This document shows positions 25,450-34,194 of a DNA stretch of 64,000 nucleotides, piece after piece. This stretch comes from Schaalia georgiae DSM 6843. GTDB taxonomy: Bacteria; Actinomycetota; Actinomycetes; Actinomycetales; Actinomycetaceae. Below the pieces are notes generated by a model. It searched no databases. It was not told where the DNA came from and saw only the letters and a program-made list of their open reading frames with translations. Positions within the stretch are counted from its first letter, which is position 1, and the number at the start of each line of letters is the position of its first letter. The DNA lies in NCBI RefSeq assembly GCF_000429245.1, contig NZ_AUBM01000007.1, forward strand, positions 232,163-296,162. The letters run 5' to 3'. Both the position numbers and the translations under genes were made by a program.

Positions 25450-26745
25450 ATGGAGTACGAGACGACCGCGCCCCCGTTGCGCCGCAGCGCGCTGATCGGG
25501 GCCGCCAGCGGCCTGGTGCTGGCGGCGGCCACGTTCAGCCCCCACTGGTCCGGCCAGTTGCTGGCCCCGCTGGCGCTGGCGCCCGTGTTCTGGCTGCTCG
25601 CCCGCGTCCGTGCCCGCCAGGCCTACGCGGTGGGCACGTGCTTCGCCCTGGCGTGGCTGGTCCCCACGACCTACTGGTACTACTCCTTCATGTCCGTGGG
25701 CGCCGCCGTCGGCGCGAGCATCGGGTGGGCGCTGCTGCAGGCGAACCTCTTCCACCTGGCGGCGCTGCGCGACCGAATCGGCGTGCCAGGGGTGTGGCTG
25801 GCGTTCTCGGCCGCGTGGGTGGTCCTCACATGGGCGCGAATGCGCCTGCCCGTCACCGAGGACTGGTGGATCCCCCACCTGGGTTACGGCGTGTGGCGCA
25901 ACCCCGGCCTCGTGTGGCTGGGGGGATTCGGCGGCGAGGCCGCGCTGGAGGGCGCGGTCCTGCTCGGCGGCGCGGTCGTCGCGTGGGCGCTGCTGCGCTC
26001 CTCGGCGCGCGCGGCCGCCCTGGCCCTCGGCGGCGTGGTGCTCGCCGTCGTCTGCCTGGACGCGGTGGCCTGGAACCTGCCCGCGCGCCCCATCCCGCCC
26101 TCTCTCGCCCTCCAGCAGATGACGCGGGGAGGCGTGGACGCCCCGGCCACCGAGGAGGACGTCGACTCCCTCATGGCCGCGACGCTCGCCGCAGCGGGCG
26201 CCGCCCCCGCGCAGGGCACCACGGCCGTGTGGCCGGAGAACTCGGTCCCCGCCTCCGCCCATGCGCGCATCGCGGCCTTCGCCTCGGACAACGGGGTGAA
26301 CATCGTGTACCACACCGCCGAGGCGGACGGGGGCGCGGTCTACAAGAAAACGGTTGTCATCGACGCCTCCACCGGGCGCGAGGCGCTGTCGAACTACAAG
26401 AAGCACCTCGCGCCGGACGAGGAGGTCGGCGAGCCCCGCGATACCGCGAACACCGCGGACCTATCCGGCCACCGGGCCACGTCCTACATCTGCTACGACC
26501 TGCACTACCCGGACGCCGTGGAGCGCCTGCGGGGAGCGCAGGTCGCCTACGTGCCCCTCGACGACGCCGCCTACGGCTACCTGCAGAAGCAGTTCCACGC
26601 GGCTGACATCGCGCTGCACGCCGCTCAGGCGGGCACCGCCGTCGTCGCCGCCGCGACCGACGGCCCCACGATGGCCGTGAACTCGAACGGCGTCGTCGTC
26701 GAAGAGCTGGCGGGCACCGCGCCCGGCCACATCGCCGTACCCTGA
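25450..26745 (+). CDS. Membrane-bound nitrilase, apolipoprotein N-acyltransferase-like
   Basis: About 431 residues. The N-terminal 200 contain six or so membrane segments. The C-terminal 220 form a carbon-nitrogen hydrolase domain with the Glu-Lys-Cys triad in WPENSV, NYKKHLAP and ICYDLHYPD. The layout is that of Lnt, which puts the third acyl chain on lipoproteins, but the sequence is divergent and the true reaction is open. A -10 box TACAGT (25436-25441) ends eight bases before ATG 25450 with no Shine-Dalgarno, so it is probably leaderless. Confidence 0.75.
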   Translation: MEYETTAPPLRRSALIGAASGLVLAAATFSPHWSGQLLAPLALAPVFWLLARVRARQAYAVGTCFALAWLVPTTYWYYSFMSVGAAVGASIGWALLQANLFHLAALRDRIGVPGVWLAFSAAWVVLTWARMRLPVTEDWWIPHLGYGVWRNPGLVWLGGFGGEAALEGAVLLGGAVVAWALLRSSARAAALALGGVVLAVVCLDAVAWNLPARPIPPSLALQQMTRGGVDAPATEEDVDSLMAATLAAAGAAPAQGTTAVWPENSVPASAHARIAAFASDNGVNIVYHTAEADGGAVYKKTVVIDASTGREALSNYKKHLAPDEEVGEPRDTANTADLSGHRATSYICYDLHYPDAVERLRGAQVAYVPLDDAAYGYLQKQFHAADIALHAAQAGTAVVAAATDGPTMAVNSNGVVVEELAGTAPGHIAVP

Positions 26746-26756
26746 GGGCGCGCGGA

Positions 26757-27490
26757 GCGCGCAAGGACGCGCCCTGGCCGTAGTCGGCGAGTCCGGCAGC
26801 CATGACGGCGTTGAGCGTCAGCTGCTCCTCGCCCGCCAGGCGCGCCTCGTCCTCGGCCTCGAGGGCCTCCTCGATCGCGGTCGTCGCAGCGCCCGACCGG
26901 GATGGGAGGAGCAGCCAGAAGACGAAGGCGACGACGTGCCCCAAGGAGAAGGTGAGCACGAGCGCGGGCTCCCTGCCCTGGACGGCGACCCATATCGCGG
27001 TGGCCGCCACGAGGGCCGCGCTCCCCGCGACCGCCTCCGCAGTGCGCTGGCGCAGCAGGAGGAGCAGCACCAGGAACATCGAGGCGCCGCGGGCCGCCCG
27101 CCTCACGAGCGCGGCCAGGACGGGTCCGCGCTTGGCCTGCTTGTCCCGGGGACCACTCCACTCCAGGACGACCCGCGTCCCCCCGCCGGGGCACGAGGCG
27201 AGGGACGCCCTGCCCCGACCGCCTCCATCCTGGCCACGATGGAGTCGCGGATCCCGTGGCACAGCCCGGTTGGCCGGTCCGGGTCGAAGCCACGCCCGTG
27301 TCGGTGATCGTCACGCGCACCGCGCCGCCTTCGAAGACCAGTGCGACGCGGCACTGGGCGGGCCTGCCAGGGTCCGAGGCATCGGAGCCCGCGTGGAGGC
27401 GGACGTTGTTGAGCGCCTCGTGGCCAGCGTCGATCGCCTCCCCGCGCCGTCGTGCCGCCGTCCCCTGGGGGCGCGCTGGGGGCCGCACAC
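26757..27490 (-). pseudogene. Decayed sensor histidine kinase fragment
   Basis: Three minus-strand frames must be joined to read one protein. HEALNNVRLHAG and VRVTITDTGVA (N and D boxes of the ATPase domain) lie in the first, GIRDSIVARMEAVG (G box) in the second, and ASLASCPGGGTRVVLEW followed by two membrane segments in the third. At least two frameshifts are needed. The 5' half, including the phospho-accepting His, is missing, replaced by the divergent TetR gene. No partner response regulator is next to it. This fills the long gap between the Lnt-like and TetR genes. Confidence 0.7.
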
Positions 27491-27524
27491 ACGGTTCACG
27501 GGAACCTCATTTACAATGGACGGC

Positions 27525-28379
27525 ATGACCAACCGCCGCACCGCCCCCACGTTCGAGAACCACGGTGGCGCGGGTAGCGCCCCAGAGGCCGCCCCCGCCG
27601 CTAACGACGACATCAGGGATGCGGTCCGCGCCCTCAACGAGGCGGTCACTCGTTTCTCGCGCGCCGTGGGCTCGGCCAGCGGCGACGCCTTCGGCACCAG
27701 CAAGAGCGCGGTCGCGGCGTCCCTCGACCAGGCCGCCCGCGACTTGGCGTCGGCCTCGCGCGCCGTCAGCGGCGTGTCCGGGAAGCAGGACGGGCGCCGC
27801 CGCAGGAGCGAGGAGACCCGGGCACGCCTGCTCGAAGCCGGGCGCGCGATCTTCGCCGCCCAGGGCTACGACGGCGCCTCCGTCAGCGACATCGCCCAGA
27901 AGGCCGGGTACACGAAGGGCGCGTTCTACTCGTCGTTCCCGTCGAAAGAGGCCCTGTTCCTGGAGATCGTCGACCGCCTCGACACCGGCATGCGCGGCTT
28001 CCCCGGGGCGGGCTCGCTTTTCGCCACCACCGGCACCGATCCGCACGACTGGGTGGCGGGCATCCAGGCGCTCCCCGCAGACGACGTGCTGCTGCACTTG
28101 GAGTCGTGGCTCTACGCGATGCGCCACGAGGACACCCGCGAGAAACTCTCCGAATCGTGGCACCGCTGGGTGGCGGGGATCGCCCTGGAGACCGCGCGCT
28201 TCGAGGGCCGCTCCGAGCCCACTCAGGAGGACTTCGACACCGCCTTCGGCGTGATCGCGGTCGGGATTTTCGGGCGCGTGTCCGCCAGCGCCTCCAACGA
28301 GGCGGGCCCCATGGTGGAGCGCGTCTCCCAGCGGCTCATCTCCACGCCCGGGGAGCAGCAGAACAGCGCCGACGACTGA
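27525..28379 (+). CDS. TetR family regulator with long N-terminal extension
   Basis: 284 residues. The TetR DNA-binding domain starts only at about residue 90: RARLLEAGRAIFAAQGYDGASVSDIAQKAGYTKGAFYSSFPSKEALF. The first 90 residues are an unusual helical, Ala/Ser/Asp-rich extension that could be a coiled coil or amphipathic region. The ligand domain is unassigned. A TACAAT -10 box (27512-27517) ends seven bases before ATG 27525, and no Shine-Dalgarno is present, suggesting a leaderless message; ATG 27516 overlaps the -10 box. Confidence 0.8.
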   Translation: MTNRRTAPTFENHGGAGSAPEAAPAANDDIRDAVRALNEAVTRFSRAVGSASGDAFGTSKSAVAASLDQAARDLASASRAVSGVSGKQDGRRRRSEETRARLLEAGRAIFAAQGYDGASVSDIAQKAGYTKGAFYSSFPSKEALFLEIVDRLDTGMRGFPGAGSLFATTGTDPHDWVAGIQALPADDVLLHLESWLYAMRHEDTREKLSESWHRWVAGIALETARFEGRSEPTQEDFDTAFGVIAVGIFGRVSASASNEAGPMVERVSQRLISTPGEQQNSADD

Positions 28380-28542
28380 GCCCGCGGCTCCGCTCCGCCT
28401 GCCCTGGGAGCCGCACCCCCACTCGGCGCGGCCCCCCTCCGCTGCCCGCCTCCCCTGGCAAGACGGGAACCAGCCGGACGCCGCCGCCTGAGCAACGAGG
28501 ATCAGGCGCCGAAGAGGAATCGGGACCCGCGGGGACCGGCCC

Positions 28543-29424
28543 TCAGCCCAGCGATGAGACGAAGGCGGCGACCGAGTCGAGTGCAGCGCGGACCTCGGGG
28601 GATGGGACGAGCGCGACGTAGTCATGGATCCCCCCGGGCTCGACACGCAGGCGGATATCCGCGCCGCGGGCGCGGGCCTTGCGGGCGAAGAGCTCCACAT
28701 CGGGCAGCAGGATGTCCCGGTCGCCCTGGTAGACGCGGGTCGGCGGCAAGCCCCGCAAGTGGTCGTGCAAGGGGCTGATGCGCGGATCGGCGGTCCCGAG
28801 GTCCCCCGCCCACTTCTTCCCGCACCAGACCAGGCCGTCGATGCCGAGCATCGGGTCCAACCGTGCCATAGGCGCGATCCGGGGGTTCGACATGGACACG
28901 TCCACCCACGGCGAGAACAGGACCAGCCCGTCGGGAGCGCGCACGCCCGCGTCCCTGCGCTGGATGGCGAGGCTCACCGCCAGTCCCCCGCCCGCGGAGT
29001 CGCCCGCCAGAACGGCCCTGCCCGGGGCGTCGAGGACCTGGCCCACGAGAACCCCCAGGGGAGCGAACGCCCCAGCCGCCGTGTACTCGGGGGCGCGGGG
29101 GTAGGCGGGGACCACGACCGCTGCGCGCGTCCGCTCCACGAGGGCGTCGATGAGCAGCCAGTGCGCCCAGCTGATGGGCGAGACGTAGGCGCCCCCGTGC
29201 AGGTAGACGATGACAGTCCCGGAGCCCGTGGCGCGCGGCTCGACCCGGATGACGCGCATCCCGGCGACGGCGCTGGCGCCGATCCGGTACTTCCACCGCA
29301 TCCAGCAGGGCACACGGGCGCCGCGGCGGGGCAGCGCCATGGAGCGCCGGGTGAGCTCCTCGGAGTCGAGCATCCGGGGGGCCAACCGGAAAACGCCCCG
29401 TGTGAGCGCCATTTCCAAAGACAT
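28543..29424 (-). CDS. Alpha/beta hydrolase, HSL-type (family IV) esterase
   Basis: 293 residues from ATG 29424. VYLHGGAYVS is the HGG oxyanion motif and GDSAGGGLA the nucleophile elbow. The Asp lies in YQGDRDILLPD and the catalytic His in GGIHDY. Such enzymes hydrolyse short acyl esters in the cytoplasm. GGAAAGG lies before this start; an in-frame start 14 codons upstream lacks a site. Confidence 0.85.
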   Translation of the reverse strand: MSLEMALTRGVFRLAPRMLDSEELTRRSMALPRRGARVPCWMRWKYRIGASAVAGMRVIRVEPRATGSGTVIVYLHGGAYVSPISWAHWLLIDALVERTRAAVVVPAYPRAPEYTAAGAFAPLGVLVGQVLDAPGRAVLAGDSAGGGLAVSLAIQRRDAGVRAPDGLVLFSPWVDVSMSNPRIAPMARLDPMLGIDGLVWCGKKWAGDLGTADPRISPLHDHLRGLPPTRVYQGDRDILLPDVELFARKARARGADIRLRVEPGGIHDYVALVPSPEVRAALDSVAAFVSSLG

Positions 29425-29535
29425 GGACCGGCCTTTCCGCACGGTGGCCGCCGACTCAGCGGCCACGGCCCCATCCTACGCGGGGCACCGGGGCGCGGGC
29501 ACTCGGAGCGCGGCCCGGCCCCGCTTCGACTGGGT

Positions 29536-30837
29536 CTACCCGTATTCGTATTCAGCCATGCGTTTGAACTGACCGATCTCCACCTCGACGCGGGAGTAGC
29601 CCGCGTAGAGCCGCACACCGAACCCATCGACCGCGAACAACTGCATGAGCGTTCCAGCCGTGCTCGCCGCGCACCCGAATGGCGGGCCGTAGCGCTGCGC
29701 GAGCGCCTCCCCGATCCCCCTCGCGTACTCGACCACCTCGCGGTCGTCGAAGCGCACACGCGGGGCGGGCGGTTCCACCAGGTTGACCATCCAGCCGTCA
29801 TCGCGTTTGGGATTCACGCTCCACCCGTCTGCTTCGAACAGCGGCCCGTCCCCACCGCGCGCTTTGCGCGCGCCGTGCTTCTTGAAGACCCGGGTCGGCT
29901 TGCGGCCCCGCCTGATGCCCCCCACGATCATGAGGACCTCCGGCGCGCCGAGCCCCGCGCGGAAAGGCGCACGGCGGATCTCGAGGGGCTCCTCCTCCTG
30001 CTCCACCGGCGAGCGCGCTATCAGGCGCCGCAACTCCCCCACGCTCAGCGGCTCCCACGCCTCCTCCCCCTCGTCGAAGTCGTCGGCGCTGATGCCCTCG
30101 CGCTCCCATTCCGGTCCGATGGGCGCCTCCGCGTAGAAATGGTACGCCTCGTCCCGTTCACAGGATGCGAGGCCCACGGACATGAAAGGCGCGCCGTGCG
30201 CGAGTCCGGCAATGGCCATCCCCATTCCCACAGGGTGGCTCCCGCTCCACCGTTCCAGGATCGAACGCGGCACCAGCAAGGTCTCCCCCGTGGACTCGAC
30301 CATGACCTCAACGCCTTCGGGCAACGCCGTGAAGAACACGTCCCCCAACTGCGGCGCCGTCATCCTCCAGCGGAACGGACGCCTCCATTCGGGCGGGGTC
30401 ATCGCGATGTCAGCGGGCAGCTCATTGAGCGTCGGCGCTATCAAATCACTGAAGGAGTCCCATGTTCCGACGGGGTACGCGCCCGGGTAGAACCACCCAC
30501 CCGGGATCTCGCCGATATCGACCGACCAGTAGAACGGGTAGTCGGCGGGATCCGCCCACTTGAACGTTCTGTACTCCTCGATGTCAATGGCGTACTCCGT
30601 GTCCATTCCACGCACACGGAGCTCGAACGGCCAGTCCCCGCGCGCCCGTTGCGTCTCGACCTCGATGGTCCGGTCGTCCACGACCCATCGGAAACGCAGG
30701 CCGGGGCCGTACATCGAGATCGGTTTGGCCTCCAGGACCTGCGCGACTCCGCGGAGGAAACGATGGATCCCTTCCTCGTCCAAAGGCGCGCCGACCATTC
30801 GCGAGATCTGATCGCATACCAGCATTTCCGGGCGCAT
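29536..30837 (-). CDS. Large unknown protein, paralogue of the product at 46975-48288
   Basis: 433 residues, soluble, acidic, no signal or known motif. It shares scattered blocks with the 46975-48288 product: FKW...PFYWS, PPEWRR...RWRM, TGE..LVPR, GMGMAIAGLAHGAP, and a C-terminal domain with QRYGPPFGC. Two domains joined by a charged linker (about residues 240-290) can be suspected. AGGAGG lies before ATG 30837. Two diverged copies within 18 kb, both in gene-poor accessory stretches, suggest a lineage-specific family, perhaps of polymorphic-system or immunity type, but no function can be assigned. Confidence 0.6.
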   Translation of the reverse strand: MRPEMLVCDQISRMVGAPLDEEGIHRFLRGVAQVLEAKPISMYGPGLRFRWVVDDRTIEVETQRARGDWPFELRVRGMDTEYAIDIEEYRTFKWADPADYPFYWSVDIGEIPGGWFYPGAYPVGTWDSFSDLIAPTLNELPADIAMTPPEWRRPFRWRMTAPQLGDVFFTALPEGVEVMVESTGETLLVPRSILERWSGSHPVGMGMAIAGLAHGAPFMSVGLASCERDEAYHFYAEAPIGPEWEREGISADDFDEGEEAWEPLSVGELRRLIARSPVEQEEEPLEIRRAPFRAGLGAPEVLMIVGGIRRGRKPTRVFKKHGARKARGGDGPLFEADGWSVNPKRDDGWMVNLVEPPAPRVRFDDREVVEYARGIGEALAQRYGPPFGCAASTAGTLMQLFAVDGFGVRLYAGYSRVEVEIGQFKRMAEYEYG

Positions 30838-31104
30838 ACCGGTGTCCTCCTACGCGTTGGCCTCACCCAATCCTACGCCGCCCGGGCCCCGTGGCGTGGA
30901 GGGCATCTGGTTCTGCTCGGCGGCCCCGGAAGGGCCCGCGCTCCAGCGGCGATCCATCCGAACACGCACCATACTGAAAGAGAGGGTAAAGAGGGGTTCA
31001 CTCACGCCCCATACACTGTTAACCTGAGGGGGATGGACCAGACCACCGGCGGGCGAGGCGACGGAGCCCCCGCCGTCGACGAACGACTCGAGGAGGGGCA
31101 TTCT

Positions 31105-31536
31105 ATGACACGTCCGAACACCGCTGACTCGCGTGACACCAACGTCAAGTACATCGCCGCGGTCGCGAAGATTCTGCACGCGAACGCCGAGGCGGCCGCG
31201 GAGGGGTGGACCGAGGTGGGGCTGCTGGTCAACAAGGCCCCCGACAGCCAGAAGGTCTCCACCTACGCAGCGCTCGAGCGCGGCTCCGAGCACTTCGACG
31301 ACTGGCTGACCCCGTCGGCGTGGGACGAACTGGGCAAAGTGCTGGCCGCCTGGCAGTTCGATCTCTCCCAGCAGGGCCATCCCAAATGGACGGCGATGTT
31401 CCTGGGCGGCGTGCGCGACGGAGGATTGGCGTGGCTGCCCGACTACTCGCCCACCTTCGGCAAGTGGCGCATCCGCAGGAAGCACTCAAACCTGCCGGCG
31501 ATCCAAGAGGGGCTGGAGAAGGCCGCCCGCCTTTGA
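31105..31536 (+). CDS. Small unknown protein, possibly immunity-like
   Basis: 143 residues. GAGGAGGGG lies seven bases before ATG 31105. An in-frame ATG at 31034 is an alternative start, and a TACACT -10 box sits at 31012. The protein is soluble, Trp-rich (GWTEVGLLV, DDWLTPSAWDEL, PKWTAMFLGGV) and ends in a basic GKWRIRRKHS segment. The pattern faintly recalls YezG/DUF600 immunity proteins, which I hold as a guess only. It diverges from the unknown 433-residue protein. Confidence 0.55.
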   Translation: MTRPNTADSRDTNVKYIAAVAKILHANAEAAAEGWTEVGLLVNKAPDSQKVSTYAALERGSEHFDDWLTPSAWDELGKVLAAWQFDLSQQGHPKWTAMFLGGVRDGGLAWLPDYSPTFGKWRIRRKHSNLPAIQEGLEKAARL

Positions 31537-31667
31537 GGACCCCTGCCCCGGGGCGCTTGTCCGTGCACCGGATCTTTGTCCGCGCCCGGAGCGCAGTCCG
31601 CACTGCCCGCCCGCGCGCGGGCGGCGACGCGCGACTCCCAGCCTCCCGCCTCCCACGGCAAAAGCGC

Positions 31668-31709
31668 TGATAAACTTATCAAACGCCCGAAGCGTTGATA
31701 AACTTATCA
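31668..31709 (+). promoter_or_regulatory. Twin palindromes covering the ATPase promoter
   Basis: TGATAAACTTATCA occurs at 31668-31681 and 31696-31709, a 28-base period, each a perfect 6+2+6 inverted repeat. TTATCA (31676-31681, -35) lies in the first copy and TAAACT (31699-31704, -10) in the second, 17 bases apart. The ATG follows at 31712, implying a leaderless, tightly repressible gene. Confidence 0.75.
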
Positions 31710-31711
31710 CC

Positions 31712-32929
31712 ATGAGGACTCCACTGGACTCGCCCTTCAGCCCCGGATCCGATACCGTCCCCCACGTGTGGGCGGGGCGGGTCGAGCAACTCAGTGACTG
31801 GCGCGATGTCGTGCGCCCGCGTCGGCGCGCGGGCATTCACGAGCGCGGGCGCACCATCCTCGGCGAAGCCGGGTCGGGCAAGTCCGCGCTGGTCCGCAAA
31901 ATCGCCCACTACGCTGCGGCCGAAGGCGACTGGACGACGCCCCAGCTCAGGATCCCCTCCGGTACCGACCCCGTGAAACGGGTGGCGTCGGCGCTCCTGC
32001 GCCTCGCATCCGACGCGGGCCTGCCCAGCGCCCGCGAGCGCCGCATCGCCGACCTGCTCGGCCGGGTCGAATCGATCGCCGCATCAGGATTCGGACTCAC
32101 AGTGCGGGCGCGCGCAGGACCCGAACCGTACACGGCGCTCACCGAGCTCCTCGTCGAGATCGGCCGCGCCGCGATTCGCGCCGACGCGGTGGTCGTCATC
32201 CACATCGACGAGGTGCAGAACATCACCGACGAAGCGGCCCGCTCGCAACTGCTCATCGCCCTCGGCGACGCGCTGGCCCACGAGGAGGAGATCGTCCTGC
32301 CGGGCGGTCCACGCGCCTCGCGCGCCCTCCCGATCACCGTGTACCTCACCGGCCTCCCTGAGTTCGCCGACATGGCGGGGGCCAGGACGGGCGCGACCTT
32401 CGCACGGCGTTTCCGCACGACGATCCTCGAACCGATCAGCGACAACGACCTGCTGGTCGCGCTCCACCCGTTCGTGACCGAGGGGTGGCAGGTGCCCGGC
32501 GGCGAGCGCGTCTACATGGAGCCATCTGCACAACGGGCCATTGTCGAGCTCGCGCGCGGCGAACCGTTCCTCTTCCAACTGGCGGGCGAGCGCGCCTGGT
32601 ACGCGGGAACCGACGACCTCATCACCGCCGAGCAGGTCGCATCGGGATGGCGCGGCGCAGCCCACGAGGCCGAAACCCACGTGCAGCGCATCCTGGAGCG
32701 CCTGCCCGCCCGGGAACAGGCGTTTCTTGAAGCGATGGCGCAGTTGCCGCCCCCGGAGCGGACCCTGACGAACATCGCGCGCGCACTCGACTACCGCCGG
32801 GCCTCCGACGCGGGACCGACCGCCCAGCGTCTCGACCTCATCCGGCGCGTGATCCGCAGGGGCCGCCCCCACTACACATTCCGCAACAGGGCGGTGGGCG
32901 CCTACTTGGAGTCCGACTGGCCGGAGTGA
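31712..32929 (+). CDS. Stand-alone P-loop ATPase (archaeal-ATPase/orc1-like AAA)
   Basis: 405 residues. Walker A is ILGEAGSGKSALVRK (about residue 50), Walker B VVIHIDEVQNI (about 165), and a sensor-like TVYLTGLPE follows. The last 100 residues look like a winged helix (RTLTNIARALDYRRAS... YTFRNRAVGAYLE). Relatives act as regulators or as parts of toxin or defence systems; here no partner is obvious. No Shine-Dalgarno is seen; the start codon lies two bases after an operator palindrome. The winged helix makes autoregulation by this protein possible. Confidence 0.7.
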   Translation: MRTPLDSPFSPGSDTVPHVWAGRVEQLSDWRDVVRPRRRAGIHERGRTILGEAGSGKSALVRKIAHYAAAEGDWTTPQLRIPSGTDPVKRVASALLRLASDAGLPSARERRIADLLGRVESIAASGFGLTVRARAGPEPYTALTELLVEIGRAAIRADAVVVIHIDEVQNITDEAARSQLLIALGDALAHEEEIVLPGGPRASRALPITVYLTGLPEFADMAGARTGATFARRFRTTILEPISDNDLLVALHPFVTEGWQVPGGERVYMEPSAQRAIVELARGEPFLFQLAGERAWYAGTDDLITAEQVASGWRGAAHEAETHVQRILERLPAREQAFLEAMAQLPPPERTLTNIARALDYRRASDAGPTAQRLDLIRRVIRRGRPHYTFRNRAVGAYLESDWPE

Positions 32930-33860
32930 CCACCTGCCGGGGGACGGGCCGGAGCCCCGATGCGCGGCGCGCCACCACTGCACGGGCACTAGCGGCGACG
33001 ATCTCAGAAAGCTCGGCTTCCTTCGGATCGGCCCTTCCCTCTTCGCGAAGGCGCTCGACCCCCAGCGCCCGGTACACGCAGTCAAGGCGCTCCACCGTCA
33101 TGTAGCGCTCCAAGTCGGCGAGGATCTGCGACCCGTTCTCCATGACGTGCGCCCGCACTTCGCCGGCCGGCGCTGCCCTCAGTGCCCGCGCCTCGTTCAC
33201 ATGTCCTTCGACATAGCGCCGGTACTTCTCCCTGTACTCGTTGATCTTCGCCTGCTGGCCCTCCACTTCCTTCCACACCCCGGGGGTCACGCTGCGGATC
33301 CACTCCGCCTCCTCGAACGCCTGATCCACCATGCGCGCTACCCCGGCGAGCTCGTCCTGTCTGTCCTCGCTCATTCCCTTGAGGATCTTGCGCGCGACCC
33401 CGCAGGTCTCCTTCGCCGTCTTCTCCAATCCGCTCAGTTGCAATTGCAACGCGATCATTATGGAAGCAGGGCCCAGGGACGCCAGAACAGTGCCCCCAGC
33501 GATCCGCGGGCCGACTGGCGTCCAACGGATCTGCCTGGCGAACCGCCCGCGTCCGTTAGGACGCCGAGGTTGCCACCGCCGCTCGTGAGGGCATTCATCC
33601 CCGCGTTCATCGCAGCCACGGTGTCCGGGGTGAGGCACACAAGCCCCCGCAGCCCTGGGTCCACGAGCTGCAGCCCGCCACGGTGAGGCGCACAAGCCCC
33701 TGCAGGTTCCCGACCCCTGCTGCGGCGGAAGCCGCTTGCGCGAGAACACCCGACATTCCGAGCACCTTGTCCAGTTCGACCTGGTCAACACCGAAAGGCA
33801 GTTCGACCAGATCGCTTGTGACTTCGTCGGGTAGCGCACTAAACGACTCACCCACATGGT
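32930..33860 (-). pseudogene. Frameshifted unknown gene of a widespread actinobacterial family
   Basis: Minus-strand pieces in different frames join into one protein: SALPDEVTSDLVELPFGVDQ and NLQGLVRLT; then LTPDTVAAMNAG and GGNLGVLTDAGG; then RQIRWTPVGP, VLASLGPASIMIALQLQL and a long helical part EYREKYRRYVEGHV. A 53-base tandem duplication (starting 33630 and 33683) explains the first shift, since 53 is not a multiple of three. The order recalls a common hypothetical protein of actinobacteria with a membrane-like centre and coiled C-terminus (from memory). It is convergent with the ATPase gene. Confidence 0.65.
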
Positions 33861-33885
33861 GGCGTGGTACTCGGCGAGCCGTCTG

Positions 33886-34069
33886 GTGTTCCAAAATGCG
33901 TCTGAGTCTCGGGCGGGAACGGGGGCACGGCGGGCACGTGTTCCAAAATGCGTCTGAGTCTGCCCGAATCCGCCCAGATCGGGCCGAAATCGCTGAACTC
34001 AGACGCTTTTTGGACCAACCCGCGGCTAAGCCGTCCGAATGCGGCGAAACTCAGACGCATTTTGGACCA
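33886..34069. repeat. Cluster of two direct and two inverted repeats
   Basis: A 24-base unit starting GTGTTCCAAAATGCGTC is exact at 33886-33909 and 33938-33961 (52 apart). Inverted, slightly changed copies lie at 33996-34016 and 34047-34069 (again 52 apart). The whole 184 bases can fold as two nested hairpins. There is no coding frame. It lies between the response regulator stop and the pseudogene. Confidence 0.8.
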
Positions 34070-34194
34070 GTAAGCGCAATGGGCAGTCCGGCCAGACTCC
34101 GCAGACGGGCAGGCAGTCCCCGCTCGTCAGCGGTCGCGCCCGCCTGCGGTAGTGCCTTCTCCGACTAGCCGTTGCGACCTCCGGCCGAAGTTCC

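Noticed and set aside
23614-26406. 930-codon frame as an N-terminally extended amylase
   Set aside because: The part before codon 390 is antisense to the Lnt-like gene and lacks any amylase or carbohydrate-binding feature.
28624-31000. Very long plus-strand frame ahead of the 143-residue gene
   Set aside because: Runs antisense through the esterase and the unknown 433-residue gene; only the end from 31105 has a ribosome site and protein-like composition.
33886-34069. CRISPR-like array (24-base repeats, 28-base spacers)
   Set aside because: Only two copies in each direction, the second pair is inverted, and no cas gene is present.
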